This document shows, one piece after another, positions 12,190 to 24,099 of a DNA stretch of 64,000 nt; the first letter of the stretch is position 1, and each line of letters starts with the position of its first letter. The position numbers and the translations under genes are program-made. Location: positions 13,368,718-13,432,717 of the forward strand of contig JAJHZJ010000014.1 of NCBI GenBank assembly GCA_023548195.1, in the 5' to 3' direction. The notes beneath the pieces are model-generated. The model worked only from the letters and a program-made list of their open reading frames with translations. It was not told the DNA's origin and made no database searches. The DNA is from Bettongia penicillata ogilbyi (lineage: Eukaryota > Chordata > Mammalia > Diprotodontia > Potoroidae).

Positions 12190-12640
12190 ATCAGTCAACC
12201 AACAGTTATTGTTTATTGGTTACTGGGTATTGTAGCACCAATTACAGTGCCAGGCACTGAGAGAACTTTTAGAGATATGCAAAAAACAGGCCCTGCTCTC
12301 AAGGAAATCACAGCTTAATGAGTGAGACAACATGCAAATAACTATGTATACTCAGGATAAACTAGGTAGAAGGCCTGAGATTAAGGAGGACTAGGGAAGT
12401 CTTCTTACACAGGCAGGACTTGAGCTGAGACATGAAGCCAGGAAATCCAGGAGACTGGTAAGAGGGGGAGAAAGTTCCAGACTTGAGGAATAGTAAGAAA
12501 AAAGTTAAGGAGTTGAGAAATGGAATATCATATTTGAGTAACAGCAAGGAAGACAGAGTCACTAGATCTCAGTAGAGTGGTATGAAAGACATCTGGAAAG
12601 GTAGAAAGGAGCCAAGGCTTTTTGTAAAAAATAAAAGGAA
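12190..12640 (+). repeat. Repeat family R copy
   Basis: It contains 'GTGCCAGGCACTGAGAGAAC', 'GGCCCTGCTCTCAAGGAAAT', 'GAGACAACATGCAAATAACT', 'GGACTTGAGCTGAGACATGA' and 'AGTAACAGCAAGGAAGACAG', the same succession as in the longer copy at 43005-44270. Non-coding. Confidence 0.6.
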
Positions 12641-12649
12641 CACAAATTT

Positions 12650-13210
12650 AAAATATTTTTTAAAATATTGATGTTCAAGAAAATGCAAATTAAAATAAGT
12701 GAGAAGAATGTATGCCAATCAAAATAGCAAACTTGTTTTAAAATGACAAAATTCAACACTGGCTAAGTTGTGGTGCTTAAATACATTGCTTGTGAGGCTG
12801 CAAAATGGTAGAATCTTTTTTGGAGTGCTATCTGATACTGAAAAGTTATAAAAATACACAAATATAGCTAACAACCTTACTATTGGAAATAGGTCAAGGA
12901 ATATTATCAAAAGGAGAAAAATATGTATTCAAATATATTTTAAATTATATCTGGCTACAAAAACTAGAAACTACCAACAAAATGTCTTAATTGAGAAACG
13001 TTGCGGTATATCAATGAAAAAGGGTGCTGTCAAGACAAATAAGTATGAGAAACATGGAAAAATCCATAAAAATCTTATGAAATCATTTACAGCAAAGAAA
13101 ACAGAACTAAGAGAAGCCGAATATTGGATTGGTTGCCACTATATAAAAGGAATATTTTTTCATAAATATATTACTATGAATGGACAAAAAGAAAATTAAA
13201 GGGGACAGAG
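12650..13210 (+). mobile_element. Old L1 ORF2 3'-end remnant
   Basis: The order of segments ('AAAATGCAAATTAAAATAAG', 'AACACTGGCTAAGTTGTGG', 'ACAAAAACTAGAAACTACC', 'AAAACAGAACTAAGAGAAGC') matches the ORF2 C-terminal/3' region of the L1 at 42300-42800 with much divergence. No intact frame. Confidence 0.55.
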
Positions 13211-13544
13211 GGCAGAAACTGATATTTTTTAAAGATGAAATTAATACAATAAAATGTAAGTTGATGTAAAATATATTTAGTTAGTTTTGTTTATGCTTAA
13301 AACTAAGTTTACATAAATTAGTTATTTTTAAATTAATTTTCTAAAATTTTTGGTCTGGCCTTGTGTTCTATTAGGGTAGAAAATTCCAGTGAGTAAATTC
13401 CATTGAATAAGCAGATCAGTAACTCATGAAAAACACAAACTTTTCACATAGTATGTGTTGGAGACAAAATTTGAAATTAGGCCTTCCCCGTTCCAAAGTG
13501 ATCCCTTTGTTCATTATAACACATAGCCCCAAAGCTTTATAATA

Positions 13545-13710
13545 TATAGGTGGTGATGGCTGTTTAGTTGTTTTTCAGTCCCTTTGGGGGACTGAATCAA
13601 TCCCCCTTTGGGGATTTTCTTGACTAAGATACTGGAGAGGTTTTCCATTTCCTTCTTCAGCTCATTTTATAGATGAGGAAACTGAGGCAGAGTTAAGTGA
13701 CAAGAAATGT
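13545..13710 (+). mobile_element. SINE remnant
   Basis: 'GCTGTTTAGTTGTTTTTCAG', 'TACTGGAGAGGTTTTCCATT' and 'ATTTTATAGATGAGGAAACT' are characteristic successive boxes of a common mammalian/marsupial SINE whose end carries the 'gaggaaactgaggc' segment. The family and its orientation are uncertain. A short self-repeat of 'CCCTTTGGGG' lies at about 13580-13612. Confidence 0.5.
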
Positions 13711-13819
13711 AAAAAATCTTCTGCACTTAACGCCTCCCTGGGAATATATGATAATGACTGGGTAAAAGAAACAATGGGTATTTATTGCTAAAAACTAAAA
13801 AAACTGCAAAATTTTAAAA

Positions 13820-14250
13820 TTCAAAGGGATTTCACTAGCCATCTAATACAATTCATGCTCCAAAGGAACACATGCCATTAACAGAGTTGACAAGTGATCA
13901 TTAAGCATTTGTTTGAAGACCTTAAAGTGAATAATAAAGTTCATTCCACTTTTGAACAGCTCTTATGGTTAGGACATTTCTCCTGACATAAACCTAAATT
14001 TGCACTTTCCATTCACTGCTTCTGGTTTTGCCCTCTGAGGCCAAAAAGAGCAAATCTAATCCCACATGAGAGCCTGTCAAATACTTCATACAGTTAATAT
14101 ACTCTGCCTCATCCTAACTCCCTGCCACCACCTGCCCCCAAGCCTTCTTTTCTGTATGCTAAACATCCATAGTTCCTTCAGCTGATATTCTTAAGACATG
14201 GTTCTCAAGACTCTTCACCATCTTAGTTTTCCTCTAGATATTTTTCAGTT
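13820..14250 (-). mobile_element. L3/CR1-type LINE remnant, 3' part, interrupted
   Basis: Read on the minus strand this is the 3' end of a CR1-clade element. On the plus strand the order is 'CTAGCCATCTAATACAATTC', 'CTTCTGGTTTTGCCCTCTG', 'CATAGTTCCTTCAGCTGAT', 'TCTTCACCATCTTAGTTTTC'. The pattern resumes at 17550 ('TGGTGTCCAGAACTGAATAC'), so about 3.3 kb of later insertions split it. Confidence 0.65.
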
Positions 14251-14254
14251 TATG

Positions 14255-14880
14255 AATGAATGAAAAAACATTTATTAAGCACTTTCTTTGAGCTAAGCAC
14301 TGAATACTAAGTGATAGGGATACAAAAAGAAAAGTAATATAGTTCCTGCTCTCAGTCACATTCTAAATAGAAGAGGTAACACATATAAAAGGATTCAGCT
14401 GCAGGACTAATGGAAAAACCCAATAGACTTTAGCATGCAGCAGCAAGACACAAGGCAAGGTCCAGGAGTGCTTAGTATGCAATGGTAGCTCAGACAGCAA
14501 TGTCCAAAGGACTGAAAGGCATAGCAACAAGGGATATGACAAGACTTGGTAAACTTCAGAGAACAATGACAGGGTAAAGAGAAAGCCCTGGTGGTCTACC
14601 ATCTTACAAGAAGGACTTTTGTTGGAGGCTTGCTGATCATCTAAGTGACGTGAGCAACTTTCAACTACTGGGTAAAGGATAGTGGATCATAGTGAGTGGG
14701 GACTCTGAGTAAACTCCTATGAGTATGGAGAGGTACAGTATCCAGCTAAAAGAAAAGTTAGCACCCTTTAGGAAGTGAGTATTGGGGGTCTAGGTCAAAG
14801 GAAGGGAAGATCCTGGCTCCTCTTAGTGTCTTTTCTTTCTGGGTTCATAGGGTTCCCTGTTGAGATCTATGGTAGGTATG
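14255..14880 (+). repeat. Repeat family R copy inserted in the L3/CR1 remnant
   Basis: It begins 'GAATGAATGAAAAAACATTT', 'ATTAAGCACTTTCTTTGAGC', then 'TAGTTCCTGCTCTCAGTCAC', the family start. The downstream portion to about 14880 is not recognised and may be part of the same repeat or unique sequence. Confidence 0.45.
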
Positions 14881-14899
14881 TCAATGCCCTAATTTATTA

Positions 14900-17540
14900 G
14901 ACTTTATTTTTTTTTCATCAATCCAAATCCAGTTTCTCTTTCCTTTCCCCCTTCTTCCCTCTCTCTTTTGGTTCTTATCTTCCATTGAGAAAGAAAGAAA
15001 AATAAAATCCACTATAAACATGTATGGTTGAGAAAAACAAATTTTTAAATTAAATGTACCCAAAATTAGTATCTCAACCTGCACGCTGGGTCCACTGTAT
15101 CAGGAGGTGGTAGCATGTTTCATCATAAACCCACTAGAACCGTGGTTAGTCACTCCAACGATTACAATTTCAAAGTTATTTGCCTTTTTATAATATTGTT
15201 GTGACTGTATAAACCTTTCTCTTGTTTCTATTTACTCTAACAGTTTACAGAAGTATTCCCAGGATTCTGTGAAACAATGCCCTTTTTCATTTCTTATAGC
15301 ACAATAGTATTCCATCACATGTATATAACGTAACTTATTTAGTCATTCCTTAATTGGTTACCTGCTCAGTTTCCAACTCTGCCACCACAAAAAGAACTGC
15401 TATAAATACTTTTATACATTCTTAAAAGTTTATCTTGCATAAAATACATTTTCCTTTAATCTACCCTCTCTCATTTCACTCATGTCTCGTTGCCCCTTTC
15501 TTACGTTTCCCTATTGAGTGAAATTTATTTCTGCACTCAATTGTGTGTAGTTTTGCCTGTTTTGATCAGTTCAGATGACACTGAAGTTCAAAAATTAACT
15601 GATCCCTCACCCAATCCCTTTCTGTTTGTAGTCTTTTGGGTACCCTAATTGTATGAGATTTCTCTCAATTTTCTTCTCCCACCATGCTCCACTTCAGTAG
15701 TATATTCCTTTCCTTTTCTATTCCTTTTATCACCAATAAAAATGTAACACAAGCTCTCTATTTAATTAGATTTCCCTTAAAATCTTTGACGAGAATAGGG
15801 TTTTAAGGGAACATATTTCATAATAAAATGAAAACCATTCATCCTTGTGTATTCCCTTAGGATTATTCTTCATATTTACCTTTGTGTTTCTCTTGACCTC
15901 CCCTGTTTGCACTTCAAAGTTTCTACACAGCTCTGGTCTTTTCAAAAAGAATGTTAGGAAGTCTTCTATTTTGTTAAAGATCGTCTAGGCTCTTTTTTTT
16001 TCTTCTTTTAGTTGTGGCTTTTAGATTGTTAAATTATCTCTCTTTGATCAGTTTTCCAGGTCAGTTGCTTTTGTTCTGAGATACTTTACATTTTCTTCTA
16101 TTTTTTCAGTCTTTTTATTTAAGTAATTTGTTTTCTCAAATACTCTTGTACAAAATGGCTAATATGGAAATGTTTTACATAATTACATATGTGTAACCTG
16201 CATCTGATTGCTGTCTCAGAGAGGAAGGAGGAGAGAGAAGGAAGGATAGAATTTGAAACTCAAAATTTTAAATAAAAATTTTTAAAAATTGAAAAAAATA
16301 CTTGTTTTCTCATGCAGTCATTAACTTCTATTTAGTAAGGAGACTGTTTCTTGTGTAAGGTTGTGTACCTCTTGTGGCAAGGTGTTGATTTCTTTTCTAA
16401 TTCTTTCTTTGATGACTCATTTCTTTTCCCATTTCCCCCCTCTAGCACTCTCATTTAATTTATAAAAACATTTTACACTCATTAACATTTTGGTTCTTTT
16501 CCTCCAGGAATTCTAGATGTACTTACGCCAAACTTGTATTTTTCTTTGATCCTTAGCTAGAATGTGTCTTCATCCTCACTGTCACTCTTTCTATCAGGAC
16601 TCTTTTTGGGTTTGTTTATTCTTTCAGCCTACTTCTTGACTTCAGATTTTACGTTAAGGCTGGGCTCTAAGTATTTCTGGGGCGAATGTCTTAACTGAAC
16701 TTGTGTCCTCTTGGGGTCTTATACTAGTTTATTACAGGACTGAGTGTTATATTATTCCAGGATCTCAAGCTAGGGAATTGTATGTTTTCAATGCTTCCAA
16801 GTGGTCTGATCCAGACAAAGGCTGGTTATTGCTCTGCTGGTTCAAACTATGCAACGTCTTGACCTGGGCTTGGATCTGTGCAACAATTCTATTGGCTTAC
16901 CCCTAGTTAGAAGTTCCAATGGACTGCTTCTGGACTCAATTACTATCAGTCAGCTAGAAAGTTCTGTTCAGTGTAACAGACGAGCAGGCTCCACTTGGGT
17001 CAGGGATTCTTATCTTGATAATTCTGTTGCAGGTTTCAGACTGTAATGGTGGTTGAAATGAAGACCCAACTCTGCTCTTGTGGTCAGAGCCAAAAAAGTA
17101 CTGTTTGCTTCTGAACTTGTTCCTTGCTCAGTACACATCCTAAGACGATCATTCTTTACCTCAGAATGAAGATCCTAGGAGCAGATCTCCAATTCATTTA
17201 GTTCTGGACCTGTGACCTTGAACCAGAGAGTAACAGAACTACTGGGTAGTATCTATTCTTGTGCCCTGCATAAAGTTAGACCTCTCTTTGCTGGATTTGG
17301 AACTTTTTCTTGCCCAGGTGCACAGATTCTCCCTGATCTGGAAGACCACATAGTTCTTCTTCAGTAGACCACCTTTCTACCCTTCAACACACTTCTTTCT
17401 TCCTATGTTGACTTGGGCTGAGAAAAATTACTTTCTAACATTTCTTTTTCTTAGATTTTCTGGTCAACACTTGATTTGATGCTATTTTTAGATATGTTTG
17501 GAGGTATGTGGTATCTTCTTGCTATTCCATCATCTTGACG
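14900..17540 (-). mobile_element. Minus-strand L1-type element, ORF1-bearing, decayed
   Basis: The plus strand begins with a T-run at about 14908, the 3' A-tail of a minus-strand element. Near 15250-15420 it matches the complement of an ORF2 3' end ('CAGTTTCCAACTCTGCCACC'). Near 15950-16130 it matches the complement of ORF1 ('TCGTCTAGGCTC', 'TTTTCCAGGTCAG'). It ends at about 17540 with the complement of CCGTCAAGATGATGGAATAG, the typical 5' start of these elements. ORF1 passes almost directly to an ORF2 tail, so it is ORF1-only or internally deleted. An L1 fragment (16139-16301) interrupts it. Confidence 0.6.
16139..16301 (+). mobile_element. 5'-truncated L1 3'-UTR insertion with target duplication
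   Basis: About 160 bp of plus-strand L1 3' UTR ('ACAAAATGGCTAATATGGAA', 'ACATATGTGTAACCTGCATC', 'AACTCAAAATTTTAAATAAA') ends in an A-rich tail. The 11-bp sequence TTGTTTTCTCA occurs on both sides (16128-16138 and 16302-16312), a target-site duplication. It interrupts the ORF1 of the older minus-strand element. Confidence 0.75.
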
Positions 17541-17549
17541 GTCAATGAC

Positions 17550-17710
17550 TGTAAACTATGGTGTCCAGAACTGAATACAAATTTCCAGATATGGTCTGAC
17601 CTGAATTCCTAAATGGAACCTTCTCAATATAGCCTAAGATTGAATTAGCTTTTGTAGCTTCCACATAACTAACCAGATTTTCAGATCTTTTTCAAACAAA
17701 CTATTGTGGG
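17550..17710 (-). mobile_element. L3/CR1-type LINE remnant, continuation
   Basis: 'TGGTGTCCAGAACTGAATAC', 'CCAGATATGGTCTGACC', 'GCCTAAGATTGAATTAGCTT' and 'CAGATCTTTTTCAAACAAAC' continue the CR1-type sequence broken at 14250. The intervening stretch contains repeat family R and the L1-type element at 14900-17540. Confidence 0.65.
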
Positions 17711-17719
17711 GTAAGATGT

Positions 17720-18655
17720 GAAAATATGAATGGATTTGGAGAGAATATGCATTCAGATACAGGAATCAAGAGAAGCATGAAAGGTAAACAGGAAAGAGAA
17801 ATCATAAATTAAAATTGAACTATTTACATTCCTACATGGAAAGATGATATTTGTAAATCGTGAGACCTCTTCTCAGTATTAGGGTAGCTGGAGGAGATAG
17901 ATAGATCGATAGATAATTAGACAGACAGATCGACAGACAGATAGAAAGAGGGCACAGAATGAGTTGAAGATGAAGGGATGATATCCAAAAAATAAAATTA
18001 AGAGGTAAGAGGAATATATTGGGAGAAAGAAAAAGGGAGAGATAGAATGGGGTAAATTATCTCACATAAAAGAGGACAGGAAAAGGTTTCACAATGGAGG
18101 AGAAGAAGGGGGAGGTGGGTAGGAATGAGTGAACCTTACTTTCATCATATCTGGCTTAAGGAGAGAATAACATACACACTCAATTGGGCATCTTACCCTA
18201 TGGAAAAGTAGAGGGAAAAGGGATAAGATGGGGAGGGGATGATAGAAGAACGGCATATGGGGGTGGGGGTAGTCAGAAGCAAACACTTTAGAAAAGGGAC
18301 ACTGCCAAAGGAGAAAACAGAATAACTGGGGGCAGGATAGGATGGAGAGAAATATAGTTAGTCTTTTACAACATTACTGTTATGGAAGTGTTTTGCATAA
18401 CTAATCATGTATAACCTATATTAAATTGCTTGCCTTCTCAATGGGGGTGGGTGGGGAGGGAAGAAGGGAGAAAACTTGGAACTCAAAAGTTTTAAAAACG
18501 TGTTAAAAAATTGGGAGGGCAGACTGGGGAAGGGGTAATCAGAATGCATAGCATCACAGAGTGGGGAGGGGGAAGATGGAGAGAAAATCAGAACTCAAAA
18601 TCTTGCAGGAACGAGTGCTGAAAACTAAAAATAAATAACTAAATTTGCATCTTTA
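17720..18655 (+). mobile_element. ORF1-only L1-type element, tail only (5'-truncated)
   Basis: It starts near the ORF1 stop region ('AAGAGAAGCATGAAAGGTAA') and runs through the shared purine-rich tail to 'CTGAAAACTAAAAATAAATA'. It carries a GATA/GACA microsatellite (about 17898-17945) where the other copies carry other simple repeats. It lacks the ORF1 coding part. Confidence 0.8.
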
Positions 18656-18779
18656 AAAAAAATGCCTATTTTGCTAAATGATTGCTGTCTTTATGACACC
18701 GGACAAATAAACTCCTTGAACCTCTGCTTCCTAATAAAAGAAAAGAAGGTTAATGTGGCACATGTTCTTAAAAATTATT

Positions 18780-19265
18780 GATATCTTTTCTTTTCAAATT
18801 ATTTAAATTTCTTCCTTTATCCCTCCTCTCTCTCCATCTTTGAGAGTCATTTCTTATAATAAAGAATTGTCTTTAAGTGGAGAAAAAAAACCTGATCAAT
18901 GTATCAAAAAAAATTTGACATATGAAATACAAACCTGTGTAAATGTCCTCCCCGCTACAAACCAACACATAAACCTCAGCAAGAGTGAGGAAGTGTCTTC
19001 TTATTCATCTTGTTTGAGACTAAGTTTATTTACTGTAATGTTCCAAAATTGATTTTCAGCTCTTTCATCATTTTTCCTATGTTTGAAATCATTATGGAGC
19101 TTGTTTTCCTGGCTCTGCTTATTTCATTATGCAACAATTCATATAAACTTTTCCATACTAATACCTTCCTGTTATTTCTTACAACACAGTAATATTCTGT
19201 AGCATTCATTTTTTTAAAATCGAGGGATGAGTTCATCTAGACTATGATTCAAATTTATCAAGGGT
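18780..19265 (-). mobile_element. Old minus-strand LINE (L1-like) 3' remnant
   Basis: 'TTCCTGGCTCTGCTTATTTC', 'ATTATGCAACAATTCATATA', 'TTCTTACAACACAGTAATAT' and 'TTCTGTAGCATTCA' are the complement of the 'atggaata...tgtgctataagaaatga' region at the end of L1-type ORF2. A related stretch lies at 52780-52990. Confidence 0.5.
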
Positions 19266-20279
19266 AACTGGATGTTTTGATTTCTGACATTTTTATTCTA
19301 TCAGTTTCACTGTTATGGTCATTCTCCTTGGCAGAGAAAATAGAAGTAACTCTCTCTTCTTTCTGTTGTCACCTATCCCATCTATCCCAAACAGCAATCA
19401 TATTTCCTATTTCACTATCATCTTCCTCTTCTTATCCTTCTTCTTCACCAGCTGAAATAAAAATCTGTCTTCACTGTTTAGCTTCCCACTTTAACTTCAT
19501 CTCAATTATGTGTTTTATCCATTGCTGACACTAACTTTTTTATGCGATGAAGCCAAGTTATTATATTCCTCCATTGTTATCTGCTTCCATCTCTGATACA
19601 GATCTTTAAAAGATACATAAGTGGGTTGAGTTCTACGTGCATTGACATTGGTCTTCTTCAAACAACTATTCTATTTCCTCCTCGTGGGAACTGCTTTCCT
19701 TCATGTCCTAAGAATTTCATTTTCCATGTATTCTAAACTAACACCCTCTGTAGAATTCATTTACTTAATCACTGGAGTACTACATCTGCTTTTTCTGAAC
19801 CGCCTGAAGACTGCTTTCCCAAAGTCTAGGCTATATGTCAAGTTTATGCCCACAATTCCTGTCCTCTATCATAAATTCTTCAGGTAGTGGCTATTGCCAT
19901 TCTCCATTATTACCACTCCAACTCAATCCCAGTCATAAGAATAAGACCTAGACCAGAACCTGGCATTACTGATTCCTCTACCTTTGAAGGATAAAATCAG
20001 TCAAAAAGCTATCAGCTGCCTTGCCTTTGACATAGAGTTTAGCAGATGCCTGATGTTCTCTATCATTATTTGCATAACATGATAACAAAATTTCTCCCAT
20101 TTTTCTTTACAATGATTTTCACCTGAATGTTCTCTACCATGTTTTCTCCTTCTGGTTTCCAGATTTATGTACATGAGAATACTTTTAAATATACAATGTT
20201 AACCCAAAGCATTTGTGTTGGAAATGGTGCTCTAAGAGCAATGGGAAAACAAATAGAAGTCTCATATGGTCTCATATGA
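19266..20279. other. Intron 4 sequence, no gene recognised
   Basis: Pyrimidine-rich plus strand with scattered short open frames, none with a recognisable domain. It may be diverged LINE sequence, but no landmark box is convincing. Confidence 0.4.
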
Positions 20280-21830
20280 TATGCTTCAGCAGTGCCTTGC
20301 TGAAATACTAAAGTCAACTAAAAACACAAGAAAATTTCACTCTATCTTAAAGGTTTTACTTCATGCTTTCCATCAAACTATCATCCCATATCCCTTCCCA
20401 CCATCGTCGCTAAAAACTGAAAAAGTCAAGTCTATACTGCTCTTACCCATTTACTCCTCCAGTCCTTGAAACCAGGTTTCTGACTCCCCTGTTCTACTAA
20501 AACTACTCTCTCAAAACTGTTCTGCCAGTTGCTATATCTAATGGTAGCTTCTCAATACTCAACTTCCTCAACTTTTCTGGATCATACGAAATGGACTTTT
20601 CACCTCCCTTGCCCTTCATGCCACTGTTCTCCTGGTTCTTTGCCTACCAGTCAATTCCTTGTTCATCTCTTGGATTGGTTCATCATCTTCCCATCTCATA
20701 AATGTGGGTGATCTTCAAAAGACTTTGTCCTAAAACCATGTGTGACACTATCACCTGGACACACCCCTGGTACCGTAATACTTAAAAAACTTCAAACTAA
20801 ACTTATCATCTTCCCTTCCTATATTTGTCCCTACTGCCAGGAAGAAGGTGGCAGATGAGCTAAACATCACAGAGAAGAATTAAAGGTAGAGATGAGAATT
20901 CAATTTAGGTATGAGAAACAGTTCTATTTCACATGAAGATGGCTTCATTTCTTAAGCTTCTATCTTCCAACAAGTCTAATAAATCTCCAACTACCGTTAA
21001 TAGTTTACTTATACAGTATGTGTCATATACATTCCTCTTTCTACAAACTGCCATCATCTTCTTTTAGACCTTTATGACCTTCCTCCATAACAAAAATGTT
21101 TATGATATGCTATTAAACAGTATTCTTGCCTCCAGTATCTTCTCTAATTCATCCTCCACATAGTTGCTAAAAAAATCTTCCAATGCCCTAGTCTGATCAC
21201 ATCACTCCCCGACACACAGCCTGTCAGTGGCTCTCTCCTTAGTCTAATATTTGAAGTCCCCCAAAATCTGGCTAATTCCCAGTCCTATTTCACATACTCT
21301 GTATTTCAGCCAAATTAATGATATCTTACCATTAATAGAATCCTTCTTGATCTTTATTAAAATCCTATTTCTTTGAAGTGTAGCACAAGGGCCATCTCTT
21401 TGCTAATGTCTTCCCTGATCCCCTGGCTAAAGACATTCTATCCTTCCTCAAATTTTCTTAGAGCACCTGCCTGGCTCTTTCCTTTGCCCTTATATAACAC
21501 TATATTTTGTAATATACTTATCTCAACCTCCCTGTTACACTCCTTCATGGTAGTAACAAAACAAGTATTTAACATAAAAGTATTGCTCTTGTAAAAGGTA
21601 TTTTACAATTCTTTTAGAGTAAAAGCTATTTCTGGCTTCCTATAAGTAAATTTCTAATAATAATTACACAACAATTAGCTTATATATAACAGTAATGGAT
21701 GTAAAATTTGGAACCTCATGTACCTGTATGCTACTTGAAGGCAGAAAGTATATAATTTTTCAATTTTATATTTCCAATGCTGAGCAGAGTACTTTGAACA
21801 CAGCATATGCTTGATAAACACCTGCTGAAC
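20280..21830 (+). mobile_element. L2-like LINE remnant
   Basis: Pyrimidine-rich sense strand with L2-like order: 'TCTTACCCATTTACTCCTCC', 'CACTGTTCTCCTGGTTCTTT', 'GTCTGATCACATCACTCCC', 'CCTGATCCCCTGGCTAAAGA', 'AAGGCAGAAAGTATATAATT', 'TGCTGAGCAGAGTAC'. The frame is broken throughout. Strongly diverged, so the boundaries are loose. Confidence 0.5.
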
Positions 21831-22025
21831 TAAAATAGTATTATAATGACTTCTTCCAGGAATTCTACTAACAACCTTCCTATCTTCCCAATTTTCAAAT
21901 GTAATCTAAGATGGGCTTACTTTATACTGAATGGCACTATACAGTGGATAATCCAATAGGCTCCAGTATACATCTCTGAATTTATAATTGTTCATCTATC
22001 GGTTGTTAGATTTTGAAGAACCTAC

Positions 22026-22151
22026 CTCAGCCATGTTGATGGATCCCACTGCCAACGTTTTGTAGCCCAAAATAGTTCGGTTTTTGTATCGTTTCCTCCT
22101 TTGAAGCATAATCTGAAGTTTGTTGCAGTCTCTTTTCAAGAAATGAGGATA
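22026..22151 (-). CDS. PACS2: PACS2 coding exon 4 (residues 100-141)
   Basis: This 126-nt exon is 42 codons, phase 0 to 0, with acceptor TTGTACAG and donor GTAGGTTC. It reads [20 protein letters not shown], then [20 protein letters not shown] and AE. The basic RRKRYKNR stretch belongs to the conserved cargo-binding region. Residues DC at positions 107-108 differ from the usual EG or DA of PACS proteins, a mild substitution next to an otherwise nearly invariant block. Confidence 0.95.
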
Positions 22152-23420
22152 CTGTACAATAAAATTCAACAGTTAAAACTTCCATACTTCTGACTTTATT
22201 ATCTAACTTTGTAAAGTTTATAATACTATAAACTATTCCCCAACACAGACTAAGGCCTTCCATTGTATAGAAGAGGAAAGTAGGAAGCAAGTTAAATAGC
22301 CTAGCACAGCTAAATAAATCTCAAGATAATCAATATCTGTCAATGTTTTAATCACTGTTAAGATTTAGAAATTAAATTTAGATTTAGAAATTAAATATTT
22401 CCATTTGAAAATGGGAACAAGCTTGAGTAATAAAGGCCATTATCCTTAAAGAACCAAAATTCAGAGGTTCTTCTAGCAAATGGTAGTTTGGTACTTCATC
22501 TGTCTCATTTCCACTTCGTTCTACCCCTTTATTATCAGAGGAAAGAGGAGTTATATATAGGCCCCAGCTCCTTTGAGAGGTAATTTACAATTCCATCTTT
22601 TATACTGAAAGGTATTCTTGGCCTATTCTAAATACATTTCTATTATATTTATTCATACCTAACAGTAGCAGGATAAAAAATAGCTTCATGTATGTAGCAA
22701 AATAGTCAAGGACATTCATTAATATACATTAAAAGCTTGTGCTTGTGTTTCAACAAGATTCATTCTGTTCAGTCATATTTTAATTGTGCCCATGTCTATG
22801 AATGCAATTTTCATGTATGTAAATGAAAAATTAATGCTTCCTATAAAATCTTGCATAAATTCACATGTAGTTTGTCACTGCATACATACATCAAATGAAA
22901 CTTTTAGTCACCTGCTTACCTAAATATATTTTTAGCATATTCATAGACATTGCTATATTGTATTATATTCATACGTATTACATTCATAAAATGTATTACA
23001 ATGACAATGTATTTTATATATATATGCATAGACATTAAGTAGTTCTATATTTGCATAAATAAATATATATTCATAAATTATCTTTCTAAAATTTAAAAAT
23101 GACAATATAAACAAAAAATAACCATAGGCTGACAAATCAGAATCTGATCCTGAGTATTAATAAGCTGTGTACATTTTATATGAAGTGGAAATCACATAAA
23201 GAATGGTCAACTTTACCAATTTCAACATCAGCAAATAATATAATATAAAGGTAGAAATATCAAAGCTAGTTTTTGGTAGAGAGAAGAAGGATATGAAAAA
23301 GGAAAAGGTTGAGAAAGATTTTATTTTTTTAGAAGAAATCTTTTGCCAACCCAAATTTGTAATAACATTTGTTAACATAATTAACAATCACTAAAATGAA
23401 AAATTAAGGAAAAGTGGATA
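22152..23420. other. AT-rich intron 3 sequence next to exon 4
   Basis: No gene. A tandem copy of 'AGATTTAGAAATTAAAT' occurs near 22363-22396. From about 22650 to 23150 the sequence is extremely AT-rich, with many ATA/TAT steps and no recognised repeat. Confidence 0.4.
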
Positions 23421-23423
23421 GGT

Positions 23424-23660
23424 GGCACAGTGCTGGGCCTGGACTCTGAAAGATCTGAGTTCACAGCCAGCCCTGTCAATAGTTCTATGACCCTGGGCAA
23501 GTCATTTAACTTCTAGTTGCCTCAGTTTTCTCAAATGGAAAATTGGGACAATAATGATACCTATCTCCTAAGGTTGTTGTGAAAATCAAATGAAATAATA
23601 ATTGTAAAGTGCTCAGCACAATGATTGACGTGTAGTAGGCACTTAAATGCTTATTCTCAT
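23424..23660 (+). mobile_element. MIR/CORE-type SINE
   Basis: A complete MIR-like order is visible: tRNA-like head 'GGTGGCACAGTGCTGGGCC', 'GACCCTGGGCAAGTCATTTA', 'GCCTCAGTTTTCTCAAATGG', 'AGGTTGTTGTGAAAATCAAA', 'AAAGTGCTCAGCACAATGAT', 'AGTAGGCACTTAAATGC'. Confidence 0.85.
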
Positions 23661-23784
23661 TCCTATTAAAATTCCGCCCTACCACTACTTCACTGCTATA
23701 ATAAAGAGCTTTTGATAAGCATAAAGGGTTTAAAAGTATCTAAAAGTAAAATATTTTAATTTCTGAAGAAAGAATAAAGAAAAA

Positions 23785-23960
23785 GGGGTCAGACATGATG
23801 ACATACACCTGTCATCACTGTGGCTCATGAGGGCTGAGGCTGGTGAGTTGCTTGAGCTGCAGTGTGCCAAACACACAAAGTCCTCACAAAGTCTGACACA
23901 AATATCGTCAGACTCTGAGAGGAGGGGAAGGGGAAATAGACCCCCATTAAGTATAGAAAA
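23785..23960 (+). pseudogene. 7SL RNA (SRP RNA) retropseudogene fragment
   Basis: It matches 7SL RNA in order: a 'gccgggc..ggtggc' equivalent (GTCAGACATGATGACATACA), CCTGTCATC, GGGCTGAGGCTGGTGAG, TTGCTTGAGCTGCAGTGTGC, then the 5'-domain continuation around 'GTCCTCACAAAGTCTGACAC', 'AAATATCGTCAGACTC' and a G-rich block. These correspond to the 'gtgtccgcactaagttcggc' and 'atcaatatggtgac' parts of SRP RNA. About 15 bp between 'TTGAG' and 'CTGCAGTG' are missing. The continuation beyond the Alu-domain region rules out an Alu or B1. Decayed and non-functional. Confidence 0.75.
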
Positions 23961-24099
23961 AGCAAAGAACAAAAAGAAACAGGCTGACTTGGTAAGTAAA
24001 TTAAGAGGAATCTCTTCAACAATCTAAATTGAATGGTTACTGTGGTCCTTTTCCTCTTGGGTTCATCACAAAGTTGCTATAAACTCAGGCCATTAATGT

